This document shows, piece after piece, positions 23,853 to 32,969 of a DNA stretch of 64,000 nt (within the stretch, counting starts at the first letter, position 1; each line of letters opens with the position of its first letter). Where the stretch lies: assembly GCA_900551295.1 (NCBI GenBank), contig URVJ01000001.1, positions 1 to 64,000 of the forward strand, given 5' to 3'. The notes under the pieces were generated by a model. That model saw only the letters and a program-made list of their open reading frames with translations, made no database searches and had not been told where the DNA came from. The position numbers were made by a program, and so were the translations under genes. This DNA is from an uncultured Eubacteriales bacterium (GTDB taxonomy: Bacteria > Bacillota > Clostridia > Oscillospirales > CAG-382).

Positions 23853-25211
23853 ATGAAAATAATTGTTGCAGGCTGCGGAAAAATAGGCACGACGGTAACG
23901 TCAAGCCTTGTTGCCGAAGGACACGATGTTACGGTGCTTGACAGCGACGCGGCGGTAATATCCGATATTACAAATGTATATGATGTCATGGGAATCTGCG
24001 GAAATGCCGCGGACTGCGACACTCTTTCGGAGGCGGACGTCGAATCTGCCGAACTCTTTGTCGCGGTGACGGGTTCCGATGAGCTTAATATGCTTAGCTG
24101 TTTTATGGCAAAGCGCATGGGTGCAAGCCATACTATTGCAAGAATACGAAATCCCGAGTACAATGACCGCAGTCTTAATTTCATGCGGCGTCAGCTTGAT
24201 ATTTCAATGGCGATAAATCCCGAACTTCTTGCTGCGGAAGAACTGTACAATATTCTGAAATTCCCGTCGGCGGCAAAGATCGAAACTTTTTCACGCCGCA
24301 ATTTTGAAATGGTGGAACTGAAACTGCGTTCCGATACAATGCTCGATGGTATGAAAGTCATGGAAATGCGCGAGCGTTTCCCGGGAAAATATCTTGTTTG
24401 CACCGTTGAACGCGAGGGGAACGTATATATACCCGACGGTATGTTTGTACTTCACGGAGGAGATCAGATAGGTCTTACGGCAACGCCGTCGGAAATTCAA
24501 AAGCTTTTAAAATCTATGGGCGCGCTCCAAAGACACGCGAAGAGCGTCATGATTCTCGGCGGCAGCAAGACTGCTTTCTATCTTGCAAAAATGCTTGAAA
24601 ACGCAGGCACGGACGTTAAAATAATCGAACGCAGCGAAACAGCGTGCAAAAATCTGCGCGATTATCTTACAAAGACTGTTATCATAAACGGGGACGGGGC
24701 ACAGCAGGAGGTTCTCTTTGAAGAGGGAATACGTTCTGTTGACGCATTTGTTTCCTTAACAGGCATGGATGAAGAAAATATTCTCATTTCATTTTTTGCG
24801 TCGTCCATCAATGTTCCGAAGGTAATAGCAAAGGTAAACCGAGATGAGCTTTCCGCAATGGCGCATAAGCTCGGACTTGACTGCATAGTTTCGCCGAAAA
24901 AGATAATTTCGGATATTCTTGTAAGGTACGCGCGCGCACTTCAGAACTCTCTCGGCAGCAATGTCGAAACGCTGTATAATCTTATGGACGGTGCCGCCGA
25001 GGCGCTGGAATTCAATGTGCATCCGTCATCGGAAGTAATCGGCGTGCCGCTGAAGGAGCTTAAGATCAAAAAGAATATTCTGATTGCAGGTATACTTCGC
25101 GACAGAACACCGATAATCCCGGCAGGCGACGACTGTATACTTGAGGGCGATACCGTTGTGGTTATTGCCGCAAACCATAAGCTCTCCGATTTGTCGGATA
25201 TATTGTTGTAA
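23853..25211 (+). CDS. trkA: Trk potassium uptake regulator TrkA
   Basis: 452 residues in two RCK units. Each has an N-terminal nucleotide-binding fold (IIVAGCGKIGTTVTSSL at residue 3; MILGGSKTAFYLAKML at about 233) and a C-terminal RCK_C lobe. This peripheral cytoplasmic protein binds NAD(H) or adenine nucleotides and gates the TrkH channel. It is followed 12 bp later by trkH. No c-di-AMP or K+ riboswitch is visible in the 27-bp gap upstream. Confidence 0.95.
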   Translation: MKIIVAGCGKIGTTVTSSLVAEGHDVTVLDSDAAVISDITNVYDVMGICGNAADCDTLSEADVESAELFVAVTGSDELNMLSCFMAKRMGASHTIARIRNPEYNDRSLNFMRRQLDISMAINPELLAAEELYNILKFPSAAKIETFSRRNFEMVELKLRSDTMLDGMKVMEMRERFPGKYLVCTVEREGNVYIPDGMFVLHGGDQIGLTATPSEIQKLLKSMGALQRHAKSVMILGGSKTAFYLAKMLENAGTDVKIIERSETACKNLRDYLTKTVIINGDGAQQEVLFEEGIRSVDAFVSLTGMDEENILISFFASSINVPKVIAKVNRDELSAMAHKLGLDCIVSPKKIISDILVRYARALQNSLGSNVETLYNLMDGAAEALEFNVHPSSEVIGVPLKELKIKKNILIAGILRDRTPIIPAGDDCILEGDTVVVIAANHKLSDLSDILL

Positions 25212-25223
25212 GGACGGCGTAAA

Positions 25224-26666
25224 ATGAACAGAAAAATGGTTTTCTTTATGTCGGGACAGATAATCGGAGTCGAGGCGCTGTTTCTTCTTGTTTCTGCGGG
25301 CGTTGGCTTTTGCTACCGTGAAACGGGCGCTGCGGTGTCGCTGCTTATAACTGCCGGAATTGCTGCGCTTATCTTTCTTATTTCGCAGTTATTCCGTCCC
25401 AAAGACGAGATAATTTTTGCAAAAGACGGATTTGTTACCGTTGCAGCGGCTTGGATATTGCTGTCGGCGGTCGGAGCGTTGCCTTTTTATATCAGCGGCG
25501 AGATACCGCACTATATCGACGCTTTTTTTGAAACCGTCAGCGGTTTTACCACAACGGGTGCGTCCATACTTACCGATGTTGAAAAAATGAGCCGCGGATT
25601 GCTGTTCTGGCGCAGCTTTACGCATTGGGTCGGCGGAATGGGAGTGCTTGTCTTTATTATGGCAATCATTCCTGCGGCGTCCGGCCGAACCATACACCTT
25701 ATGCGCGCGGAAATGCCGGGACCTATCGTCGGTAAGCTTGTGCCGCGAATAAGAGGTACGGCAAAGATACTTTATCTTATGTATGTTTGCTTTACGGCTG
25801 CCGAAATTATTTTTCTGCTTTTCGGAAAAATGAGCCTGTTTGACAGTGTTGTACATTCTTTCGGCACTGCAGGTACGGGAGGATTCGGCATAAAAGCAGA
25901 CAGTATCGGTTCTTACAGCCCGTATATACAGTGGGTTATCGCAATATTCATGATGCTTTTCGGAATAAACTTTAACCTGTACTATCTTGTCATTGTCGGA
26001 AAATTCAAATCGGCGATCAAAAGTGCGGAAATGTGGACGTATTTTGCAATAATTGCCGTTTCGACGGTGCTTGTTACGTTTAATATTCTGTCACTGTTTC
26101 CGAATTTCGGAACGGCACTCAGACACGGTTTCTTTCAGGTCATATCAATAATTACAACTACCGGATACGTAACTGCGGACTTTAATCTCTGGCCCGAATT
26201 TTCAAAGTCGATACTGTTTCTTATAATGTTTATCGGCGGCTGTGCGGGTTCTACCGCAGGCGGAATCAAGATTGCGAGAGTTTGTCTCGGATTCAAGATG
26301 ATACGCAACAATTTCAGACATATGCTGCACCCGCGTTCTGTCGAGTCGGTAAAATTTGAAGGCAAAAAAGTTGATGATGAAACGCTTGCCGGCGTCGGAG
26401 TATACTATGTTCTTTACTTTATCTGTATCGCCGTTGTATTTCTTCTGCTCAGCATTAACGGTTTCAGTTTTGAGACAAATATTTCTGCGACGGCTTCATG
26501 TTTCAACAACATTGGTCCGGGTCTAGGCGATGTTGGCCCCGCATCAAGTTATGCCGCATATTCGCCGTTTTCAAAATTTGTACTGTCATGCGCAATGCTT
26601 CTCGGCAGACTTGAAATTTATCCGCTTCTGATATTCTTTACGGCGTCAAACTGGACTAAAAAGTAA
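25224..26666 (+). CDS. trkH: Trk potassium channel TrkH
   Basis: 480 residues, about ten membrane segments plus four pore loops. Selectivity-filter-like sequences include ETVSGFTTTGASI (about 98-110), FGTAGTGGFGI, ITTTGYVTADF and CFNNIGPGLGDVGP. HWVGGMGVLVFIMAI is a family signature. It is the potassium-conducting subunit partnered with TrkA. A strong terminator closes the two-gene unit. Confidence 0.95.
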   Translation: MNRKMVFFMSGQIIGVEALFLLVSAGVGFCYRETGAAVSLLITAGIAALIFLISQLFRPKDEIIFAKDGFVTVAAAWILLSAVGALPFYISGEIPHYIDAFFETVSGFTTTGASILTDVEKMSRGLLFWRSFTHWVGGMGVLVFIMAIIPAASGRTIHLMRAEMPGPIVGKLVPRIRGTAKILYLMYVCFTAAEIIFLLFGKMSLFDSVVHSFGTAGTGGFGIKADSIGSYSPYIQWVIAIFMMLFGINFNLYYLVIVGKFKSAIKSAEMWTYFAIIAVSTVLVTFNILSLFPNFGTALRHGFFQVISIITTTGYVTADFNLWPEFSKSILFLIMFIGGCAGSTAGGIKIARVCLGFKMIRNNFRHMLHPRSVESVKFEGKKVDDETLAGVGVYYVLYFICIAVVFLLLSINGFSFETNISATASCFNNIGPGLGDVGPASSYAAYSPFSKFVLSCAMLLGRLEIYPLLIFFTASNWTKK

Positions 26667-26683
26667 ATTTGTTACCGATTTTT

Positions 26684-26719
26684 GCGGACTTCACTGCGTT
26701 TTGTGAGGTCTGCTTTTTT
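26684..26719 (+). terminator. Rho-independent terminator after trkH
   Basis: An 11-bp stem, GCGGACTTCAC (26684-26694) with GTGAGGTCTGC (26703-26713), including G-U pairs, then six T. Confidence 0.85.
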
Positions 26720-26749
26720 ATCTCGACATAAAACCGTAAAAATTTGTGC

Positions 26750-26778
26750 TTGAAGAAATTGCTTTGTAATGGTAAAAT
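26750..26778 (+). promoter_or_regulatory. Promoter of cca
   Basis: TTGAAG (26750-26755), 17 bp, TAAAAT (26773-26778), 38 bases before the preferred ATG. Confidence 0.7.
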
Positions 26779-26815
26779 ATATAAGTTATTTGTTCGAGAA
26801 AGGCGGCGCGTAAAT

Positions 26816-28069
26816 ATGTATATTCCCGAAAATGTCATGAAAGCAATAGATATGCTGCACGTTGCCGGATTTGAGGCGTACCCTGTCGGCGGCTGTGTGA
26901 GAGATTCGCTTATGAATATACAGCCCAAAGATTACGATATAACCACAAATGCTCTTCCCGAACAGAGCCTTGAGTGTTTTAAAAATCTGCGTACAATACA
27001 GAACGGCATAAAACACGGTACGGTCGGGGTGCTAATTGACGGGGAGTGTATTGAAGTTACCACATTCCGTATAGACGGATTATACAGCGACGGCAGGCAC
27101 CCGGACAGCGTAACTTTTTCGTCACAGCTTAAAGATGATCTGTCACGCCGCGATTTTACGGTTAATGCCATGGCATACGACACCCAAAACGGTGTGATCG
27201 ACTGTTTCGGCGGCATACGGGACTTGAAAAATAAGATAATACGCTGCGTCGGAGAACCCGATAAGCGTTTTAATGAGGACGCACTGAGAATAATGCGCGC
27301 TCTGCGTTTTTCGTCGGTGCTCGGGTTTGAGATTGAGAGAACAACGGCACGGTCAATTCATAAAAACGCATTATTGCTGAACGCCATTTCAAAAGAACGC
27401 ATACTTGCCGAACTTACAAAGCTGCTGACGGGCGAAAATGCCGAAAATGTAGTCAGAGAATACGCCGATGTGCTGTCGGTGATATCGGGGAATACTGAAC
27501 TTTCAAAAAACGACGCTTTTTCAAAAGCTGCACAGGTAATAGGAAATTCAAATCATCGTAAAGATGACGCGGCTCTTGCTTTTTGCTGCTTTTTGTGCAG
27601 TGCTTTCTCACCCGACGGTGCATACACGGTTCTGGAAAAGCTTAAAAGCTCGCGCGAACTTCGCGATAACGTCAAAGAGGTTCTGAGCGCCGGCGTGACG
27701 TTTGATTTTGTTCCGGACAGAATTTTTGCAAGAGAACTTTTGTCAGAATACGGACCTTCGAATGCAAAACGAATACTTTATTTATGCGCTGCGGCTGATA
27801 CTGAAAAGAAACCGGATTGCCGGAAAGTGCAAAAATTGATTGATGCCGTAATTAACGACGGCGACTGCATATACATTTCAGATCTTGATATTGACGGCGC
27901 CGATATTTCCCGTAACTTCGGACTGCAAGGCAGGGAAATAGGAGATATGCTGAAGAGCTTACTTGATGGCGTCATAAACAACAAAGTAAAAAACAACCGT
28001 GAAGAACTTACGGAATACGTGAAAAAGTTATGTGAAAACTCAAAAGGAGAGAACAGAGAAAATGGCTAA
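26816..28069 (+). CDS. cca: CCA tRNA nucleotidyltransferase
   Basis: 417 residues. The class II polymerase head has VGGCVRDSLM, PKDYDITTNALPEQ and RRDFTVNAMAYD. The RNA-binding region has EDALRIMRALRFSSVLGFEIE. It adds or repairs the 3' CCA of tRNAs. No clear C-terminal HD motif is seen. The frame is open 24 codons upstream, but ATG 26816 has AGGCGG nearby and lies after the promoter. Its last codons overlap the next gene. Confidence 0.94.
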   Translation: MYIPENVMKAIDMLHVAGFEAYPVGGCVRDSLMNIQPKDYDITTNALPEQSLECFKNLRTIQNGIKHGTVGVLIDGECIEVTTFRIDGLYSDGRHPDSVTFSSQLKDDLSRRDFTVNAMAYDTQNGVIDCFGGIRDLKNKIIRCVGEPDKRFNEDALRIMRALRFSSVLGFEIERTTARSIHKNALLLNAISKERILAELTKLLTGENAENVVREYADVLSVISGNTELSKNDAFSKAAQVIGNSNHRKDDAALAFCCFLCSAFSPDGAYTVLEKLKSSRELRDNVKEVLSAGVTFDFVPDRIFARELLSEYGPSNAKRILYLCAAADTEKKPDCRKVQKLIDAVINDGDCIYISDLDIDGADISRNFGLQGREIGDMLKSLLDGVINNKVKNNREELTEYVKKLCENSKGENRENG

Positions 28070-29027
28070 AAATCAGTTAAAGGGAAGTATTATGTTATTG
28101 CTCACGGCTCTTATATGGGGCTGCGCATTTGTTGCGCAGAGCAAGGCTATGGATTCGGTCGAACCGTTTACATTCCAGGCGGCACGTTCAATCCTCGGCG
28201 CACTCGTACTTATACCGCTCATTATTTTCAATTCTAATACAAAGCCGGAAAGTAAAAGAAAAACCTCTGCGGCTGACAGAAAAATTCTCGTAACCGGTGG
28301 TATTATCTGCGGTGTTCTTCTTTGCCTTGCGTCGAACCTCCAACAGTTCGGAATTGTTACTACAACTCCCGGAAAAGCCGGATTTATAACCGCAATGTAC
28401 ATACTTCTTGTGCCGGTCTTCGGACTTGCGTTCGGCAAAAAGGTCGAGCCGAAAATATGGTTCTGCATACTTGTTGCGGCGATCGGACTGTATTTCCTCT
28501 GTGTTGCAGATGTGACAATACCGCAAAATGCGTCATTTTTCCAAAAGCTTTCCGCCGCGCTGACTGCGCTTAAATTTACGTCGGGAGATATTTATGTTAT
28601 ACTCTGCGCCGTTGTTTTTGCATTTCACATACTTGCCGTAGACCGTTTTTCGCCTCTTACCGACGGTGTAAAGCTTTCATGCATACAGTTTTTTACCTGT
28701 GCTGTGATTTCTGCGGTTTTAATGTTTATTTTTGAAAAGCCGTCATTTGCAAATATTGTTTCTGCGGCGGTGCCGATACTCTATGCCGGCATAGGCTCGT
28801 GCGGAGTCGCATATACCTTGCAGATTATAGGTCAGAAATACACTCAGCCTACCGTTGCGTCGCTTGTTATGAGCCTTGAATCGGTTTTTGCAGTGCTTGC
28901 GCAGATTGTAATTATGCATATCGTCCCGTCAAACCGCGAGATCATCGGCTGTGTACTTGTTTTTGCGGCAATTATAGTTGCTCAGCTTCCGTCTTTGGGT
29001 AAAAAAGCGGCAAGCGGCAATATGTAA
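28062..29027 (+). CDS. DMT superfamily (EamA) transporter
   Basis: 321 residues, ten membrane segments arranged as two EamA halves: LLLTALIWGCAFVAQSKAMD in the first, SCGVAYTLQIIGQKYTQPTVASL in the second. The family exports or imports small metabolites; the substrate is unknown. The chosen start ATG 28062 follows AAGGAGA and overlaps cca by 8 bp, so translation is probably coupled. Confidence 0.87.
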   Translation: MAKNQLKGSIMLLLTALIWGCAFVAQSKAMDSVEPFTFQAARSILGALVLIPLIIFNSNTKPESKRKTSAADRKILVTGGIICGVLLCLASNLQQFGIVTTTPGKAGFITAMYILLVPVFGLAFGKKVEPKIWFCILVAAIGLYFLCVADVTIPQNASFFQKLSAALTALKFTSGDIYVILCAVVFAFHILAVDRFSPLTDGVKLSCIQFFTCAVISAVLMFIFEKPSFANIVSAAVPILYAGIGSCGVAYTLQIIGQKYTQPTVASLVMSLESVFAVLAQIVIMHIVPSNREIIGCVLVFAAIIVAQLPSLGKKAASGNM

Positions 29028-29054
29028 ATTTTCTTATAAAATTGTTCATAATGT

Positions 29055-29083
29055 TTGCCAAAACATACGCATTGGTGTATAAT
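29055..29083 (+). promoter_or_regulatory. Promoter of miaA
   Basis: TTGCCA (29055-29060), 17 bp, TATAAT (29078-29083). It rules out the longer upstream start at 29086. Confidence 0.78.
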
Positions 29084-29112
29084 ATTTGCATACCTTGGAA
29101 GGTGTGAGCATT

Positions 29113-30057
29113 TTGAACGGAATTTTGGCATTCGTAGGGCCTACGGCGTCCGGAAAATCGGCGCTTGCCGTAAGCATTGCCGAGTCATTCGGCGGTGAAA
29201 TAATTTCCTGCGATTCCATGCAGCTTTATAAAGATATGAATATCGGTACCGCAAAGCCGACTGAATTTGAAATGCACGGCATAAAGCATCATATGATTGA
29301 TGTGCTTGATATGACGGACAGTTATTCCGTTTCGGAATATGTTGACGATGCCGCGAAAGTTTGTGATGATATAGCTTCGCACGGCAAAATCTGCATTTTC
29401 TGCGGCGGTACGGGACTATATATTGACAGCTTTCTTTCGGGTATACACTTCGGCAATTATGAAATTCCGCAGAGTATAAGAAAAGAGCTTGAAAGCACGC
29501 GTGAAAAGCTCGGCGACGAGGCAATGTACGCAAAGCTTAAAAGAATTGATCCCCAAATTGCAGCAAGGATTGATGAACATAACACAAAACGCGTTCTTCG
29601 CGCGCTTGAAGTATATATTGCAACAGGTACGACCCTTACCGAATGGAACAGAAGATCGCATGAGAATGCCGTAAAACGCGACGCACTCGTTATCGGACTT
29701 GATTATGAGGACAGACAAAAACTCTACGACAGGATAGACAAACGCGTTGATCTTATGGTACAGAATGGACTTGTCGGGGAAACGGAAAGTCTTATAAAAA
29801 AAGGGCTGCGCAAATCGCCGACAGCCGGACAGGCAATAGGGTACAAGGAGTTTTACCCTTACTTTGACGGCAAAGCTACGCTTGAAGAATGTGTTGATGT
29901 TCTGAAACGCAATTCCAGACGCTATGCAAAGCGCCAGCTTACGTGGTTTCGTAGGAATCCGGACGTCCGCTGGATCTTCAGGGACAAGCTCGACGATTAC
30001 GGAGTATATCTTGAGGCGTCGGAGCTTGTAAACCAATATCTTTCAAAAAGGAACTGA
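29113..30057 (+). CDS. miaA: tRNA dimethylallyltransferase MiaA
   Basis: 314 residues. P-loop AFVGPTASGKSAL at the N terminus, CDSMQLYKDMNIGTAKPT, GGTGLYIDSFLSG and the C-terminal RRYAKRQLTWFRRN. It adds a dimethylallyl group to A37 of tRNAs that read UNN codons. The start is TTG 29113, eight bases after GGAAGGTG. It is 4 bp before the HlyD-like gene. mutL and hfq, common partners, are absent here. Confidence 0.95.
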   Translation: MNGILAFVGPTASGKSALAVSIAESFGGEIISCDSMQLYKDMNIGTAKPTEFEMHGIKHHMIDVLDMTDSYSVSEYVDDAAKVCDDIASHGKICIFCGGTGLYIDSFLSGIHFGNYEIPQSIRKELESTREKLGDEAMYAKLKRIDPQIAARIDEHNTKRVLRALEVYIATGTTLTEWNRRSHENAVKRDALVIGLDYEDRQKLYDRIDKRVDLMVQNGLVGETESLIKKGLRKSPTAGQAIGYKEFYPYFDGKATLEECVDVLKRNSRRYAKRQLTWFRRNPDVRWIFRDKLDDYGVYLEASELVNQYLSKRN

Positions 30058-30061
30058 TAAA

Positions 30062-31348
30062 GTGATAAATTTTTCCGGTGATCCTTTTAAACTGATAAAA
30101 TATATCGCAGCGCTTGCCGTCTGTATAATTATCGCAGCGTATGCGTGGTTCCAGATTTCAGGCAGCGTTACATCAGGTGTTGAAACGGAACCTGCATATC
30201 TGACCGAACTTGATAAGACCATTGACGCACAGGGGTATATTTTCCGCGACGAAACAGTCGTGCCGAAGAACTCGGGCGGTACGGTCGTCACGCTGGTGTC
30301 CGACAGCCAGCGCGTTTCAAAGGGTGAGAAACTTGCCGCCGTATATCAGAACGACTCGGATACGGTGCTTCAGGACGACATCAACCGTATTCAGCGTAAA
30401 CTTAATATTTTGGATAAAAGCGCCGTTGAAACCGATTATCTTGTTTCGGATATTGAAAAGGTCGACGCGGATATTCTGCAGACCCTCAACGGAATTTATA
30501 TCAGCTCTGAAAACGGAAATCTCTCGTCTGCCGTAAATTACGGGAGTGACTTTCTGATAAAGCTTAACAGGCATGAGCTTATTGTAAACGATCTGAAAAA
30601 TTACGACCTTGAAAAAGGCACACTGTTTTCCGAAAAATCCGCACTTGAAAGCAGGATAAACACCATGTCAACCGCGGTATACGCACAGTCGTCGGGGTAT
30701 TTTTACGGCGATGTCGACGGATACGAAAACGTGTTTAATCCGTTGCTTTTGGATACGCTTACAATTGACGAATTTCTTAACCTTTGCGACAGTCAGCCCG
30801 ACTCGTCTCTTGTGTCGTCAAATGCCGGAAAGATTGTCAACGATTTTGTATGGTATATTGCCTGTACGGTTCCGAATTCTCTCTGCGGAGGACTTGAAGA
30901 AGGCGATTATTTAAAGGTCAACTTCCCGGAATCCGGAGATCTTGAAATCAATATGAAACTGTACAGGATAGTTAAAGAAAACTCAAGTGCCGAAGAATTG
31001 CTCGTTTTCAGAACAAATGTAAACCCGGAAGATTTCGGTTATCAGCGCTCGCAGAAAATACAGATAGTCCGCGGAAGCACAGAGGGGCTTACAATACCGA
31101 AAGAGGCTCTCAGAGTTGTCGGCGGTGTAAAGGGCGTGTACATACTTTTCGGCGACGTCGTACATTTCAGATGTGCCGAAATTATCGGTGAAACCGAAAA
31201 TCATTACATAATCAGCGATAACGACGAAGACTATTACGTTTTTGATGATGACAATACTCAAGAGCATAACGATATAAAGGCACTGTCGCTGTATGATAAT
31301 GTAATTGTTGCGGGTAAAGATTTGTTTGAAGGAAAAATAATAGGTTAA
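30062..31348 (+). CDS. HlyD-like membrane-fusion-type protein
   Basis: 428 residues. One N-terminal membrane anchor (about 10-30), a biotinyl-lipoyl-like half motif (TVVPKNSGGTVVTLVSDSQRVSKGEKLAAVYQ at about 66-98), a helical hairpin (about 105-210), then beta-rich domains with LTIPKEALRVVGGVKGVYI. The layout matches adaptor proteins of efflux systems, but no transporter is adjacent. In many clostridia such a gene precedes yggS-sepF-ylmG, as here, so a role at the cell envelope or septum is possible (inference). The start is GTG 30062, after AAGGA. Confidence 0.72.
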   Translation: MINFSGDPFKLIKYIAALAVCIIIAAYAWFQISGSVTSGVETEPAYLTELDKTIDAQGYIFRDETVVPKNSGGTVVTLVSDSQRVSKGEKLAAVYQNDSDTVLQDDINRIQRKLNILDKSAVETDYLVSDIEKVDADILQTLNGIYISSENGNLSSAVNYGSDFLIKLNRHELIVNDLKNYDLEKGTLFSEKSALESRINTMSTAVYAQSSGYFYGDVDGYENVFNPLLLDTLTIDEFLNLCDSQPDSSLVSSNAGKIVNDFVWYIACTVPNSLCGGLEEGDYLKVNFPESGDLEINMKLYRIVKENSSAEELLVFRTNVNPEDFGYQRSQKIQIVRGSTEGLTIPKEALRVVGGVKGVYILFGDVVHFRCAEIIGETENHYIISDNDEDYYVFDDDNTQEHNDIKALSLYDNVIVAGKDLFEGKIIG

Positions 31349-31378
31349 AATTTTTACTATATCTCGGAAGTGATTCAA

Positions 31379-32155
31379 ATGGCAGAAAATTTTTCTCATG
31401 AAAGAATTCTTGAAAATATCGCCGCGGTAAAGGACGGTATAGAGTTCGGCTGCAAAGTCTCCGACAGAGATGCGCGTGGTGTTAAGCTTCTCGCCGCGAC
31501 AAAGACTGTCGATCCCGAAACCATCAATTTTGCAATAGAAAACGGTATTACGACGATCGGCGAAAACCGCGTTCAGGAACTTCTTGAAAAGTACGACGCG
31601 ATAAACAAAGATAATGTCGATATTCATTTTATCGGCAGACTTCAGACCAATAAAGTGAAGTATATTATCGATAAGGTCAGTATGATACATTCGGTTGATT
31701 CCTTAAAGCTTGCCGCAGAAATTGACAGGCAGGCAAAAAAACACGGAATTGTTATGAATGTTCTTGCCGAGATAAATATAGGGCATGAGGACTCGAAGGG
31801 CGGTGTTGATCCTGCGCAAACCGAGGAATTTCTCCGCGGACTTTCGACTTTTGAAAATATTAAAGTCAAAGGACTCATGACTATACCGCCGATAGCGACG
31901 GACAGCGATTCGGACGATGAAAGTACGAAAAATCATCTGATTTTGCCGCCTGATCGACCTGAATATAAAAAAATTTACAAAAATCGTGAATATTTTAAAA
32001 AAATAATGAAATTATTCCTTGACATATCGGCAAAAAAAATAGATAATATAGATATGCATGAATTATCTATGGGTATGTCGGAGGATTATGTTTCGGCAGT
32101 TGCCGAGGGTGCTACCGTTGTTCGTATCGGCAGGGCGCTTTTCGGTGCAAGATAA
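31379..32155 (+). CDS. yggS: YggS/YlmE pyridoxal phosphate homeostasis protein
   Basis: 258 residues of the alanine-racemase-fold family that carries PLP. The PLP Lys is in LLAATKTVD; further motifs are GENRVQEL, IHFIGRLQTNKVK, VKGLMTIPPIA and HELSMGMSEDY. Between the last two there are about 25 extra residues, acidic then Lys/Tyr-rich (DSDSDDESTK to YKKIYKNREYF), compared with the usual short turn. Start ATG 31379 is eight bases after GGAAG. It leads the sepF-ylmG-ylmH-divIVA cluster. Confidence 0.92.
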   Translation: MAENFSHERILENIAAVKDGIEFGCKVSDRDARGVKLLAATKTVDPETINFAIENGITTIGENRVQELLEKYDAINKDNVDIHFIGRLQTNKVKYIIDKVSMIHSVDSLKLAAEIDRQAKKHGIVMNVLAEINIGHEDSKGGVDPAQTEEFLRGLSTFENIKVKGLMTIPPIATDSDSDDESTKNHLILPPDRPEYKKIYKNREYFKKIMKLFLDISAKKIDNIDMHELSMGMSEDYVSAVAEGATVVRIGRALFGAR

Positions 32156-32204
32156 TTGCGCATTAATCAATAATTTAAGTGAATAATTTTTGGAGGTTTT
32201 AAAA

Positions 32205-32696
32205 ATGGGACTTTTTTCTGAGTGGAGCAATAAGGTATTCCCCAATAATGCTGCAGATGACGAAAACTACGAGAACGAATACTATCCCGAAGAAGAGCAG
32301 GAGGAGACAGAGAGAACTCATGTGCGTGCTCAAAGCGAAAACACTTATTCTTCGAGAAACTCTGCAAATGTATCTATGGTATCCGGTTCTTCAATCGAGA
32401 TGAAGGTCGTAACACCCAGCCGTTATGATTCCGTAACCGAAATTGCAAATCTTCTTCTCGGCAAGAAGACGGTTCTTCTCAACCTTGAAAATACAAATAA
32501 GGAGACTGCAAGACGTCTTATTGACTTTCTTTCTGGCGTTGCATACGCGCTTGACGGCGAAGTTCAGAAGGTTGCCGACAATACTTATGCGATTACTCCC
32601 GGTCAGATAGTTGCGGTTTCAAAGGAAAATATCGGTCAGGCACAGCCTGCACAGCCGATTTCCGAGCCCGCTAACGATACCGACGTAAACTTTTAA
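32205..32696 (+). CDS. sepF: Cell division protein SepF
   Basis: 163 residues. A short N-terminal amphipathic membrane-binding helix (MGLFSEWSNKVF) is followed by an acidic disordered linker (about 15-65) and the SepF domain (about 70-145: VVTPSRYDSVTEIANLLLGKKTVLLNLE, DFLSGVAYALDGEVQKVAD). SepF links FtsZ to the membrane. Start ATG 32205 follows GGAGGT by eight bases. It sits in its usual place between yggS and ylmG. Confidence 0.94.
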   Translation: MGLFSEWSNKVFPNNAADDENYENEYYPEEEQEETERTHVRAQSENTYSSRNSANVSMVSGSSIEMKVVTPSRYDSVTEIANLLLGKKTVLLNLENTNKETARRLIDFLSGVAYALDGEVQKVADNTYAITPGQIVAVSKENIGQAQPAQPISEPANDTDVNF

Positions 32697-32702
32697 TTTC
32701 TG

Positions 32703-32969
32703 ATGCCGCTTATAGCTTATGCCGTTATAAGAATTGTCCATCTTGCGCTGAATGTGCTGCTGTTTCTTATGTTTGCAAGAGCTCTTGCTTCATGGCTTCC
32801 TGACGTTGCGGATTCGGCATTCGGTGAATTCTTATATACCGTTACGGAATGGGTCATATATCCGGTCAGGGCATTGTTTGAACATTTCAACATATTGCCT
32901 ATGTTTCCGTTTGATATTCCGTTCTTTGTAACATTTTTGCTGCTTTCGGTGATTTCGTCGATATTATGA
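32703..32969 (+). CDS. ylmG: YggT family membrane protein YlmG
   Basis: 88 residues with two or three membrane segments. The family motif is FARALASWLPDVAD followed by TEWVIYPVRALFEHF. The function is not well defined; it is linked to cell division and envelope assembly by gene context. It starts 6 bp after sepF and overlaps ylmH by 4 bp. Confidence 0.9.
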   Translation: MPLIAYAVIRIVHLALNVLLFLMFARALASWLPDVADSAFGEFLYTVTEWVIYPVRALFEHFNILPMFPFDIPFFVTFLLLSVISSIL

